A stretch of 64,000 nucleotides of DNA from Branchinecta lynchi (Eukaryota; Arthropoda; Branchiopoda; Anostraca; Branchinectidae), in the NCBI GenBank assembly GCA_023053575.1, contig JAKZAP010000018.1:992001-1056000 (forward strand), given 5' to 3'. Position 1 is the first letter of the stretch; each line of letters begins with the position of its first letter. Shown here one piece after another: positions 40,922-49,214 of the stretch. The notes beneath the pieces were generated by a model that was given only the letters and a program-made list of their open reading frames with translations, made no database searches and was not told the origin of the DNA. The translations under genes and the position numbers were made by a program.

Positions 40922-41823
40922 AGACGTATTATTCTAATTATTCAGGTGTTGATGATATTCACAGAAAATTAAAAGAAAATGGAGTGAACGTGTCTAAAGA
41001 TACAATAAAAAATGTGTTGCAAAATGAGAATGTGTATACGTTACACAAACCTTCCTATCATAACTTTGAAAGGAGGCGAGTGTATGTTCACTATGTTGAT
41101 GAGCAATGGCAAGCTGATTTAGTTGACATGCAGAAATATAAAAAAGAAAATAATAAAACAAATTACATTTTAACTGTTATTGATTGCTTTAGTAAATATG
41201 CTTGGTGTATCCCTCTGAAAGACAAAACGGGTGCTGAAATAATAAAAGCATTCAGTGTTATATTTAAAGAAAGAATTCCTAAGAAACTACAAACTGATAA
41301 AGGTAAAGAATTTGTGATGAGAAATGTTCAATCTTTTTTGAAAAATAGCGGCATACACTGGTTTGCATCTGAAAGCGAATTGAAAGCGCAAATTGTAGAA
41401 CGATTCAACAGAACGCTAAAAGAAAAGTTATGGAAATATTTCACTCACAATAACACTACTAATTGGATTGATATTTTACCTGTATTCGTAAATAATTATA
41501 ATAACTCGTATCACCGATCAATACAAATGAAACCAGTTGATGCTAGTAAAAAGGTTAATCAGAAAAAGGTTTTTAGTGCTCTGTTTCCTCCAGTAGATGA
41601 CTACAAAATCACAGGAAACGTCAAAGTAGGGAATTTAGTCAGAATTAAAAAAGAAAAAAGTATTTTCGATAAAGGATATTTACCTAATTATACGGATGAA
41701 GTATTTCAGATAGCAACCATCAGACCTACCATTCCCATTACTTATGAAATATCTGACAAAAGTGGGGAATTAATTCAAGGAGGGTTTTATGAAAAAGAAC
41801 TTTCAAAATTTATTATGAAATAA
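40852..41823 (+). CDS. Retroviral-type DDE integrase
   Basis: The rve-fold catalytic core is clear: Asp in QWQADLVDMQ, Asp in LQTDKGKEF and Glu in IVERFNRTLKEKLW, preceded by an N-terminal helical region (YYSNYSGVDDIHRKLKENGV) and followed by an SH3-like C-terminal part (KVGNLVRIKKEK). It would join the element ends to host DNA and make the 6-bp duplication. There is no ATG before the catalytic core; the first in-frame ATG is the M of VDMQ, next to the first catalytic Asp. Expression therefore needs a -1 frameshift from the zinc-ribbon ORF, a non-AUG start, or the gene is damaged by one indel in the A8 run. The catalytic triad is intact. Confidence 0.95.
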   Translation: MCYLRIEEKSLFKKNLNAETDILKTYYSNYSGVDDIHRKLKENGVNVSKDTIKNVLQNENVYTLHKPSYHNFERRRVYVHYVDEQWQADLVDMQKYKKENNKTNYILTVIDCFSKYAWCIPLKDKTGAEIIKAFSVIFKERIPKKLQTDKGKEFVMRNVQSFLKNSGIHWFASESELKAQIVERFNRTLKEKLWKYFTHNNTTNWIDILPVFVNNYNNSYHRSIQMKPVDASKKVNQKKVFSALFPPVDDYKITGNVKVGNLVRIKKEKSIFDKGYLPNYTDEVFQIATIRPTIPITYEISDKSGELIQGGFYEKELSKFIMK

Positions 41824-41839
41824 AATTACTTGTATATAA

Positions 41840-42253
41840 ATGGATTCAAGACGCTTGAGTGATATGTTATCGGATATAGTGAAGAACAGAGAAGTTCAGA
41901 GAAGAAAGGTTCAACAAAATGAGATGGAGAAGGCAGGATTTCGGGAATATGCTTCAGAGTTAAACGCTCCAGTTATTATAGCACAAAAAGAAAACACTAA
42001 AGACACCATCAAAAAATTACAAGAGAACACTGAAATGATCATAAATAAACTACAGGAAGGTGATGATAGTTCAAGAACAAGGCTTCTCCAGATAGGTGAA
42101 ACGAATCAACCATATCAGCTTCCAGTTTCAGGGGTAGAAATGCAGTCAACCGCTTTAGAAGCATCTCCAACAAGTATAAAAGTTGTTGATCTGAATGAAG
42201 GTGTTGATAAAGATTTATTAAAAGCACTTAATGTGAAATATAGAGATAATTAA
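41840..42253 (+). pseudogene. Polinton structural-type gene, 5' half, split by a LINE
   Basis: The start has TGTATATAAATGG. The visible part, MDSRRLSDMLSDIVKNREVQ ..., is helical, charged and probably coiled-coil, with Lys/Glu-rich QKENTKDTIKKLQENTEMI. The native frame ends at 42,244 in TATAGA; after that come two LINE-derived codons and a stop. The 3' half resumes at 46,285 in the same codon phase. The complete gene would have about 270 codons. Its family is a Polinton-specific protein of unknown role, located between integrase and minor capsid protein. The disruption should abolish it in this copy. Confidence 0.85.
42239..42244. repeat. TATAGA duplication, left copy (nested LINE)
   Basis: TATAGA occurs at the left junction, 42,239-42,244, and at the right junction, 46,279-46,284, in the same codon phase. 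It is the apparent target duplication, or microhomology, of the LINE insertion. Confidence 0.75.
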
Positions 42254-42393
42254 ATATAAAAAAATATAAAATTATTAAATATAAAATAATAAAACCAGGA
42301 CAGTCTCCATTCAGCTCTCGTGCGGAGAAGACGTGTTTTGCCCTAGCTTATGTTTGTGACTCTGAATTGGATTAACGGACTTTTTGCGTGAAA

Positions 42394-43509
42394 ATGGACT
42401 CTGATTCGGATACGGACTGCTTTGTTTATGCCCCGGTTCTGAACTTTCTGCAGTACAATAATGAAAAAGGAGTCGAAGCTGCAGTGATCTTAAAATTTGC
42501 CGTCGATTTTTTCGAGTCAAGTGATATTGCCAAATCGAAGAAAATCCTGTGGGATTCGCTGCCGAATTTGACCGAGCCCTGTCCAAAGCGCACGGGTCAA
42601 AACGCAGCTCTGAATAATTTGAAGGACATGTTAGAACTTCTTCACAAACAGAGTGCTTCCGATGACATGCCTGTATTTGTTATCCGTTCCCCAACCGAAG
42701 TTCCCTGCATCCCAGCAGTTGCTTACTCCAGGATAGCTTCTAAGCTTAACGCAATTCATCAGACTCTTTCGCAAGTTCATGAGAAAATGTCAACTTACGA
42801 TCTGAATTTCCCCAGCCTTCCGAGCAGTGCCACTGGCAGTGATATAAGCAAAGCCACTGTTATTATCACGAATGTACCGCGTGATCTCGATAATGCATCC
42901 AAGCGGAAGGAAAGAATTGACTGTATTTCTGGTCACGAGTGCATTGATACAGTGCGGGCCTCTGGCGACAAATTGATTGTGAAGATAGATAGCGGTGCCG
43001 CTGCTGACTTTTGCAAATCTGCGCGCTCGGTTTTTCGTGATTGTGAAGCGAAAATGGTGGAGAAAAGGTTTTTTGGTATAATGAAAGGCGTTGCACAAGA
43101 TCTTGATTTTGCGCCTCTCAAAGCTTGCCGGGGTGTTCGAGACGCTACGAGAATCGGGAGCTCAAATTGTGTGAAAATTACGTTCGAAGACGAAATTTCT
43201 CTTTCCTCGGCCCTTCAATCTGGACTGAAGATAGACTATGAACTGTTCCGAGTGTATGAATATCGGCGAATTCCTAGGTGCTGCAGGAAATGTCAATCTC
43301 CTGACCACCTTGCTGCAAACTGTCCCGATCAAAACTACAAATGCTCACGGTGCTCAGGCCCCCATATGAACTCCAGTGACTCACCATGCAGTAACACCCC
43401 CAAATGTGCAAATTGTGGTGGAGATCATGTTGCTTACAGTTTTCGCTGCTCCAGGCTAAAGGCTCTTGCTAATTCCAAAGTTCCGCGATCTTCTCGTATC
43501 CAATCATGA
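42394..43509 (+). CDS. LINE ORF1 with three CCHC zinc knuckles
   Basis: The protein begins near MDSDSDTDCFVYAPVLNF; an ATG two codons upstream (42,388) is also possible. The middle part (TVIITNVPRDLDNASKRKE) looks like an RRM-like or retrotransposon ORF1 fold. Three zinc knuckles close the protein: CCRKCQSPDHLAANC, CSRCSGPHMNSSDSPC and CANCGGDHVAYSFRC. Such Gag-like ORF1 proteins bind the element RNA. The stop TGA overlaps the ORF2 start (ATGA, 43,506-43,509), suggesting coupled termination and reinitiation. Confidence 0.9.
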   Translation: MDSDSDTDCFVYAPVLNFLQYNNEKGVEAAVILKFAVDFFESSDIAKSKKILWDSLPNLTEPCPKRTGQNAALNNLKDMLELLHKQSASDDMPVFVIRSPTEVPCIPAVAYSRIASKLNAIHQTLSQVHEKMSTYDLNFPSLPSSATGSDISKATVIITNVPRDLDNASKRKERIDCISGHECIDTVRASGDKLIVKIDSGAAADFCKSARSVFRDCEAKMVEKRFFGIMKGVAQDLDFAPLKACRGVRDATRIGSSNCVKITFEDEISLSSALQSGLKIDYELFRVYEYRRIPRCCRKCQSPDHLAANCPDQNYKCSRCSGPHMNSSDSPCSNTPKCANCGGDHVAYSFRCSRLKALANSKVPRSSRIQS

Positions 43510-46178
43510 ATGAGTATAAAGTCTCAGTGTGCTCTTTCAATATTAATGGGACAAAGGATAAAGTGTTAAGCCTTGATGAGAAACTAGCTAATCATGATAT
43601 TGTTCTCTTACAAGAACACCTGCTCCCAAGCTGCAGTGTAAATTTTCTTAGGCGAAGTTCTCAACATGCTGTTTTCAGCACGAATGCCCGTCGTACCCGA
43701 GGCAGGCCCTCTGGCGGTCTTGCTTGTATAATTAAGCGATCTTTGCCTAGCTATTTGTCTCCTAGCTTCTACCAATCCTCTGAACACTATCTTGCAATCC
43801 GGCTTGCAGACGTGATCCTAATTAACGCTTATTTGCCCCATGATAGAAAATCTGTTTCTTCCTTCTCCAGTTATGCGAATGCCTGTAACAAATTAAAGAC
43901 TCTCATATCTGGTATTGAGCGTCTGGGATACAAGTGGGTGCTTATAGGCGACCTAAACTGTGACATTACCGTCTCCTCGACACGTAAGGAAGCGCTTTTT
44001 CAGTGTCTACCCTCAGCATTTAAGGTCCTATCGAAAGACCTCAGCTTTACATATATCCACTGTAGTGGTTCTGTCTCAAATTTGGACCACTGTATCTGCT
44101 CTCCTTCATTACAAACTTCAGCAATTCATGTCGATGAAGATGAGAGAGATTATGACCATTTACCTCTGTATTTCGATATTACGGTTACTTCTGACGTATA
44201 CTCGGGCCAACCATCACTGTCGCATAAGTGGTTTGAAAAACGTGATTGGTCTAGTGCGAACATGCCTCTTTACCTTGCTACACTTGGAGCTCTACTGTCC
44301 ACCGTACGTGTCCCTTTCCATCTTCTTTGCACAAACGCGTACCCCACTATTGACAATGCTCGTGCTGATTTAAACCGCTATTATCGTGACATTATTTCAT
44401 GTATAAAGCAAGCTGAAGATGTGGCCGTCCCGCTGATCCGTGTCAGGCGGAATACCCAAAAACCAATCTGGAAGTGTGATCCTATGTTGAAAAAAGTTAA
44501 GAATAAGGCCAAATTCTGGTTAAGAATCTGGTCTGCATGTGGTCGACCGTCTCGGGGTACTGTGTTCGATCTAAAACAAAAGACGAAACTTGAATATAAG
44601 CGCCACCTTCGCGCCGTCCGTTATTCCGGTGAAACTTTTCCGAAAAGTAAAAGTGAGTGGCGAAAAGTGATAAATTCTGCCAAGTTTCTGGATACAAGTT
44701 CTAGTGATATTATACCTCGTCCATCTTGGATCGAACATTATTCAAAAATATTTTCGAAAGTTAATTATGCAGTGCATAAGCGTTTCTCATGTTTGCTCGA
44801 AAAAAATTTGCCGTCACGTATAAGTCAGAGACATGTGATTCCAGTTGAAAAGTCGGCTATTGTTAAAGGTATTAAGGGTTTAAAATCAAAATCCGTGGAT
44901 CTTGATGGGATTAGTGTTTCGAATCTCGTTCCTGGTTCTTTTGAATTGGTATCTCATCTCCAACTGTTTTTTCAAATGTGTCTCAGTAGTTCGTGTGTGC
45001 CCGATTCGTTCTTATGCGGTAGCGTCACGTCACTTCTAAAAAAAGGAAAAGACCCGGTTTCTTGCAGTTCTTATCGGCCCATAACGGTAGCATGTACTCT
45101 TAGCAAGCTATTTGAATACCTCCTACTACCTTATATCACTAAGCTTGCTCTAAATGATGATAATCAATTTGGTTTTAGATCTGGGCTAGGTTGTCAGCAT
45201 GCTCACCGTGCTTTGACCTCTTTGTTAAAAGATGCCCATCGCACTCGTCGCGTACTTCATTTCGCAACCCTCGACTTGTCTAAAGCATTTGACAGTGTTT
45301 GTCATACTCAAGCATGGACAGCGTTATGCCAGAGAGGAGTAAATCCGTCGGTAATTCACGTGCTTCGTTTTTGGTACTCCCATTCTTACCTTCGCCTTAA
45401 GTCTTTAGATAATTCTTATTTTGGTCATATCCCTGTTCGTTGCGGAGTAAGACAAGGGGGAGTTCTTTCCCCGTATATTTTTAATGCTTGTATTGAAGAT
45501 GTGTTGTCAAAAATATCGACTACGTGCCTACTAGGACTATCTGATATTTCATATCTGGCATATGCGGATGACCTTCTTCTGATTAGTCAAACTGAGTCTG
45601 GTCTTGCCCGTTCAGTGAAGTCAGTTACTTCTTCTTTCCGCGATATCGGCCTGTACCTAAATATTGACAAGTGCGAGTTTCTTGTCTTCAACGGTAATAG
45701 TTGTTCAGAATCACTATACTGCGGTGGTTTTAGTATTCCCCGTGTTAAATCGTTTCGTTGGCTTGGCATAACAGTCTGCGATTCTATGAATGCTCTCCGG
45801 TCGCGTGCTGTAAAAGATATTAGTGATAAGCTGAGGCTCGGTTACTCTAAGATTGTTGCAAATCGTGGACACTATAGAAGAAGAGCGCTAACTCGGCTTT
45901 ACTCAAATTTTTGTGATCATTCTGTACTGTTTTGTACTGGTATTCGGCCACTTCTGTTGACTGGTGATCTAAAACGTATTCGTATAAATTATTACCGGTA
46001 CTGCAAATTTCTCCTATATCTGCCTCGTTCTTACCGGAATACAAAACTGATAAAGAAGTATTGTGCGACAGATATTACTGGTGTTTTTGAAAAATTATGT
46101 TCCAAGCTAGCCAGTGAAGCGCCTTATAGGCTAGGGTGTTTTCATCGCCTTATCCGTCTTTTTTCTGTATGTGATTAA
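43506..46178 (+). CDS. LINE ORF2: endonuclease and reverse transcriptase (890 aa)
   Basis: The APE-type endonuclease shows CSFNINGTKDK, LLQEHLLP, GDLNCD and YDHLPLYFD. The reverse transcriptase shows ATLDLSKAFDSVCH, GVRQGGVLSPYIF, AYADDLLLISQT and RWLGITV. There is no RNase H. The C-terminal thumb and tail (LKRIRINYYRYCKFLLYLPR) are shared with the truncated relative at 24-25 kb. The frame is intact, so the element is potentially competent. The clade is CR1/L2-like by domain layout, not resolved further. Confidence 0.95.
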   Translation: MNEYKVSVCSFNINGTKDKVLSLDEKLANHDIVLLQEHLLPSCSVNFLRRSSQHAVFSTNARRTRGRPSGGLACIIKRSLPSYLSPSFYQSSEHYLAIRLADVILINAYLPHDRKSVSSFSSYANACNKLKTLISGIERLGYKWVLIGDLNCDITVSSTRKEALFQCLPSAFKVLSKDLSFTYIHCSGSVSNLDHCICSPSLQTSAIHVDEDERDYDHLPLYFDITVTSDVYSGQPSLSHKWFEKRDWSSANMPLYLATLGALLSTVRVPFHLLCTNAYPTIDNARADLNRYYRDIISCIKQAEDVAVPLIRVRRNTQKPIWKCDPMLKKVKNKAKFWLRIWSACGRPSRGTVFDLKQKTKLEYKRHLRAVRYSGETFPKSKSEWRKVINSAKFLDTSSSDIIPRPSWIEHYSKIFSKVNYAVHKRFSCLLEKNLPSRISQRHVIPVEKSAIVKGIKGLKSKSVDLDGISVSNLVPGSFELVSHLQLFFQMCLSSSCVPDSFLCGSVTSLLKKGKDPVSCSSYRPITVACTLSKLFEYLLLPYITKLALNDDNQFGFRSGLGCQHAHRALTSLLKDAHRTRRVLHFATLDLSKAFDSVCHTQAWTALCQRGVNPSVIHVLRFWYSHSYLRLKSLDNSYFGHIPVRCGVRQGGVLSPYIFNACIEDVLSKISTTCLLGLSDISYLAYADDLLLISQTESGLARSVKSVTSSFRDIGLYLNIDKCEFLVFNGNSCSESLYCGGFSIPRVKSFRWLGITVCDSMNALRSRAVKDISDKLRLGYSKIVANRGHYRRRALTRLYSNFCDHSVLFCTGIRPLLLTGDLKRIRINYYRYCKFLLYLPRSYRNTKLIKKYCATDITGVFEKLCSKLASEAPYRLGCFHRLIRLFSVCD

Positions 46179-46284
46179 CTTTGTTTCTTGTTTTCTCTTG
46201 TTGTTTTTCTTTTTGTATTTACTCCACTTAACCTCTGTTCTGTAAAGTGGGTGATAAATAAATTATTATTATTATTATTATAGA

Positions 46285-46692
46285 AGATATGAAGGAGAAT
46301 ATTTTGAGATGCCTCATTTTTATTATGATAACCCAGAGAATATAGAAGATGCTTTGGCTGAATTAACACCGATAAGTCAAAGTTATGGTGGTCTGAAAAG
46401 TAAAAGTTATAGTTCTAGTAAGTATGATAAAATTATTTTATTTATACAAGACTATAAGGATAGATTAAGAAAAATTCAATCTAGTATACCCTTTATCAGA
46501 CAACAAGGAACTGGAATATTTATGAATTGTGATGAAATGATTTCAAAATTATACACTTTGATAGGTAGCAGAGTAAACGGAAATACATCTGATGAGGTGA
46601 GAAATGAAGCTATTGATATTTTGGATTCGTTAATGCGAAATAAATTTCTTACGAAGAGAAATTACAATTCAATATATAAAAAATATTTCTAA
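46285..46692 (+). pseudogene. Polinton structural-type gene, 3' half
   Basis: This continues the gene started at 41,840. The first intact local ATG is 46,309 (MPHFYYDNPENIEDALAELT), but the frame is already open before it and matches the phase of the 5' half. The FYYDNPENI...AL segment, then SKYDKIILFIQDYKDRLRKI and GTGIFMNCDEMISKL, is a pattern I recall as widely conserved in animal Polintons. The role is unknown. Its own ATG lacks the TAAATG motif, which agrees with it not being an independent gene. Confidence 0.85.
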
Positions 46693-46695
46693 TAA

Positions 46696-47418
46696 ATGGT
46701 GTTGTTAAACATTGAAGGTAATGAAAGTATCATTGATATAAAATTTAGTCAACCAATCGAATTGAATCGTAATTGGGATTATGAAATAGGTTTGAATCAG
46801 TGTACTTTGTGGTATTCATGGCATAATATAAGTGATAAATTTGGAAATAATACATTTCAATACAGGAAAGATGAAGATAATAATACAACAGAATGGATGA
46901 ATGTTACTATTCCTAATGGGATGTATAACGATGATTGTTTGAATTATTTTTTGTGTCAGTATTTTGATACCCCAAAAGATAAATGTCCTATTGTAATTTC
47001 ATCCAATCCAGCATCTATGAGATTTGTCATACTATTACAAGAAAAATATGTGTTTAGATTTAATAGTGACTTGTGTCAGATTTTAGGATTTGAGAAGGAT
47101 AGTGAGATATCTAAGAAAATCAATGAAGGTACAAAGCTTCCTAATATAACAAGAAGCGTTGATAAAATTCAAATTCACTGCTCTCTCGTAAACAGTTCTA
47201 TCGTAAACAAAAGTAAATCAGATGTCATTTGGACATTTGTTCCTAATACAGAACCGGGTTGTCAAATTGTTGAGAATCCTAGACAATTAATCTACCTTCC
47301 TATTAATACAAAAGACTTTATTTACTCCTTGAGAATGACAATTACTGATCAGTTGGGAAGACCTATCGATTTGAATGGTGATAACGTTGGATACGTGCTG
47401 CATTTAAGAAAAGCTTAA
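46696..47418 (+). CDS. Penton-like minor capsid protein (240 aa)
   Basis: The layout fits the Polinton single-jelly-roll minor capsid protein: an N-terminal strand region (IEGNESIIDIKFSQPIELNR then WDYEIGLNQCTLWYSW), a PNGMYNDDCLNYF segment, FNSDLCQILGF, the IQIHCSLVNSSIVN strand, FVPNTEPGCQIVENP, and the closing strand RMTITDQLGRPIDLNG ... YVLHLRKA. It would form the pentameric vertices of a capsid. The start has TTTCTAATAAATGG and lies 3 nt after the preceding stop. It is intact. Confidence 0.92.
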   Translation: MVLLNIEGNESIIDIKFSQPIELNRNWDYEIGLNQCTLWYSWHNISDKFGNNTFQYRKDEDNNTTEWMNVTIPNGMYNDDCLNYFLCQYFDTPKDKCPIVISSNPASMRFVILLQEKYVFRFNSDLCQILGFEKDSEISKKINEGTKLPNITRSVDKIQIHCSLVNSSIVNKSKSDVIWTFVPNTEPGCQIVENPRQLIYLPINTKDFIYSLRMTITDQLGRPIDLNGDNVGYVLHLRKA

Positions 47419-47450
47419 AGGATTAGTGAAATAAAATTATTTACCTATAA

Positions 47451-47807
47451 ATGTTGATTAATAATAAGCGATTACTTTATAAAAAGCAGTATGGAAGTGG
47501 AATCGGTAGTGTATTCAAAAACATTGTTAATTCCCAGTTATTTCAAACGTCAGCAAAACAAATAAAAGATGGGGCTATGTCAATGTATAATAATATTATT
47601 AAACCGAGATTTGAGTTGTTGAAAAACAGAGCAATAGAATATGGGAAAGATCTGATCAATGTAAACAAGAAGGAACTCATTGATGTAATTGGAAACAAAA
47701 AATCGATGAAGGATCTTATCGGTACAAATAAAAGGATTTTAAATCAAAGAAGTCAGGACTTGATCAAAACGTTAATGACTGGAAATGGATTAAAGATTCT
47801 GAAATAA
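47451..47807 (+). CDS. Small basic Polinton protein, pVI-like candidate (118 aa)
   Basis: The protein is basic with an amphipathic N-terminal part after a Gly-rich turn (YGSGIGSVFKNIVNSQLF) and a helical middle (YNNIIKPRFELLKNRAIEYG). MTGNG near the C-terminus matches the adenovirus-protease consensus (M/I/L/N)xGx-G. Its position between the minor and major capsid genes recalls pVI/cement-like proteins of adenovirus-related elements. This is inference. The start has ACCTATAAATG. The family is not certain. Confidence 0.6.
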   Translation: MLINNKRLLYKKQYGSGIGSVFKNIVNSQLFQTSAKQIKDGAMSMYNNIIKPRFELLKNRAIEYGKDLINVNKKELIDVIGNKKSMKDLIGTNKRILNQRSQDLIKTLMTGNGLKILK

Positions 47808-47837
47808 GTTTTATTTAATAATTTCTTTCTTATATAA

Positions 47838-49211
47838 ATGGCAGTAAATAAAGTTATCAGTCCTCAATGGAACATATTTGACGAACCGCTTGTGGATGAT
47901 ACAGTGGTTAAATATGAATTTAAAGAAATTCGAGAAACAGATGTGAATGTATCTAATAAATCAGAGTTTGAATTCGTAACGAAGAAATTAGATTCCTGGT
48001 TTTATCCAAGTGAAAGTTATCTTGATGTCAGTGTAAGAATAGTAAACGAAGATGGGACTCCTATAGCTGCAACCGATGTTGCTACTTTAACGAATAATGG
48101 ATTTAATTTATTCAGTACCGCTGAGTATGTAATAAACGATGAATCGGTTGAAAAAATTAATCATGTTGGTATTACAACTACCGTTACAAAGTTGATTGAA
48201 TACTCTGATGATTATTCTAGAAGTGCAGCAAGAAATCATTTCTGGTATAAGGATTATAGTCAAGGAAAAGAAATTAATCCTGTTATTGCTTCGTTTACTG
48301 CAACTCCAGTAGTAGCAGGGGCTGCAGGGGCTGCAGCAGGGGGTGGAACAGTCAGTTTGAGAAATAATAATAATTATAATAAAGGATTTGAAAAAAGATA
48401 TAACAGAACAAAGAGCAGTAAATTAGTAAATATGTATTTACCATTATCAGAATTGTTTGGATTTCTGAAAGGAAACAAACGATTCTTCAGAGGTGCATCG
48501 CATAAATTATTTCTAAGAAGAAATGATGATAACAACATGATTATAAGAAATGGAAATACTAATTTCAAAGTAGTAATCGAGTATTTATCCTGGAAGATCC
48601 CTATTGTAGCTCCTAGTATCGAAATGATGAGTGAATTAGAAAAGGATCTTGCTAAGGATAAAAAGCATAATCTGATGTGGGAAGCATGTAATAGTTATAA
48701 AAGTGATGTTAGTCAGAATAAGGAGCACACCTGGAAAGTTGTGTCTGAGAGAAATAGTCCTACAAAAATCGTTGTGATGTTACAGAAAAATGAAAAGCAT
48801 AACAATCAATTAATGAATAATATGGTGTTTGATCATATGAATTTAACAGACATAGAACTTAGAATTAATGGGGATAAATATCCTGAAGAACCACTCAAAT
48901 GCGACTTTAGCGATGAGAAATGTAAATACTCAAATCTTTACAATAGGTTCATACATTTGGGCTATAAGCAATTAGCATTTGATACTGGTAGTGTTGTTAG
49001 TATAGAAGAATTTAAAGAAGTATATCCACTATTCTGTTTCGATGTTTCCAAACACGAATCAAGTATATATAATGGAACAACTGCTGATATTGAAATAAGT
49101 TTAACATTAAAACACGCTCAGCCTGTACCATATAATATTTACTGTGTTATATATTATGAAAGAAAAGCTACATTAGGTATTATTAACAAAAATATGTATG
49201 TGAGTTTGTGA
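47838..49211 (+). CDS. Major capsid protein, double jelly roll (457 aa)
   Basis: The N-terminal jelly roll includes EFEFVTKKLDSWFYPSESYL and FNLFSTAEYVINDESVEKIN; HVGITTTVTKLIEYSDDYSR is typical of Polinton major capsid proteins. A Gly/Ala-rich loop (VAGAAGAAAGGG) lies near residue 160. The second half has LVNMYLPLSELFGFLKGNK, FKVVIEYLSWKIPIVAPS and ISLTLKHAQPVPYNIYCVIY. Trimers of this fold build icosahedral capsids in Polintons, adenovirus, virophages and NCLDVs. The start has TTATATAAATGG. The frame is intact. Presence with penton, ATPase and protease genes suggests that the family can form virions. Confidence 0.95.
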   Translation: MAVNKVISPQWNIFDEPLVDDTVVKYEFKEIRETDVNVSNKSEFEFVTKKLDSWFYPSESYLDVSVRIVNEDGTPIAATDVATLTNNGFNLFSTAEYVINDESVEKINHVGITTTVTKLIEYSDDYSRSAARNHFWYKDYSQGKEINPVIASFTATPVVAGAAGAAAGGGTVSLRNNNNYNKGFEKRYNRTKSSKLVNMYLPLSELFGFLKGNKRFFRGASHKLFLRRNDDNNMIIRNGNTNFKVVIEYLSWKIPIVAPSIEMMSELEKDLAKDKKHNLMWEACNSYKSDVSQNKEHTWKVVSERNSPTKIVVMLQKNEKHNNQLMNNMVFDHMNLTDIELRINGDKYPEEPLKCDFSDEKCKYSNLYNRFIHLGYKQLAFDTGSVVSIEEFKEVYPLFCFDVSKHESSIYNGTTADIEISLTLKHAQPVPYNIYCVIYYERKATLGIINKNMYVSL

Positions 49212-49214
49212 GTC

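Larger units (their letters stand above)
42245..46278 (+). mobile_element. LINE nested in the Polinton (about 4.0 kb, intact ORFs)
   Basis: An A/T-rich stretch of about 50 bp precedes the clear 5' leader (CCAGGACAGTCTCC at about 42,295). ORF1 and ORF2 are intact and overlap by ATGA. The 3' end is GATAAATAAATTATTATT, an (ATT)n tail. The insertion postdates the Polinton. It is the same family as the truncated copy at 24.1-25.2 kb. Confidence 0.92.
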
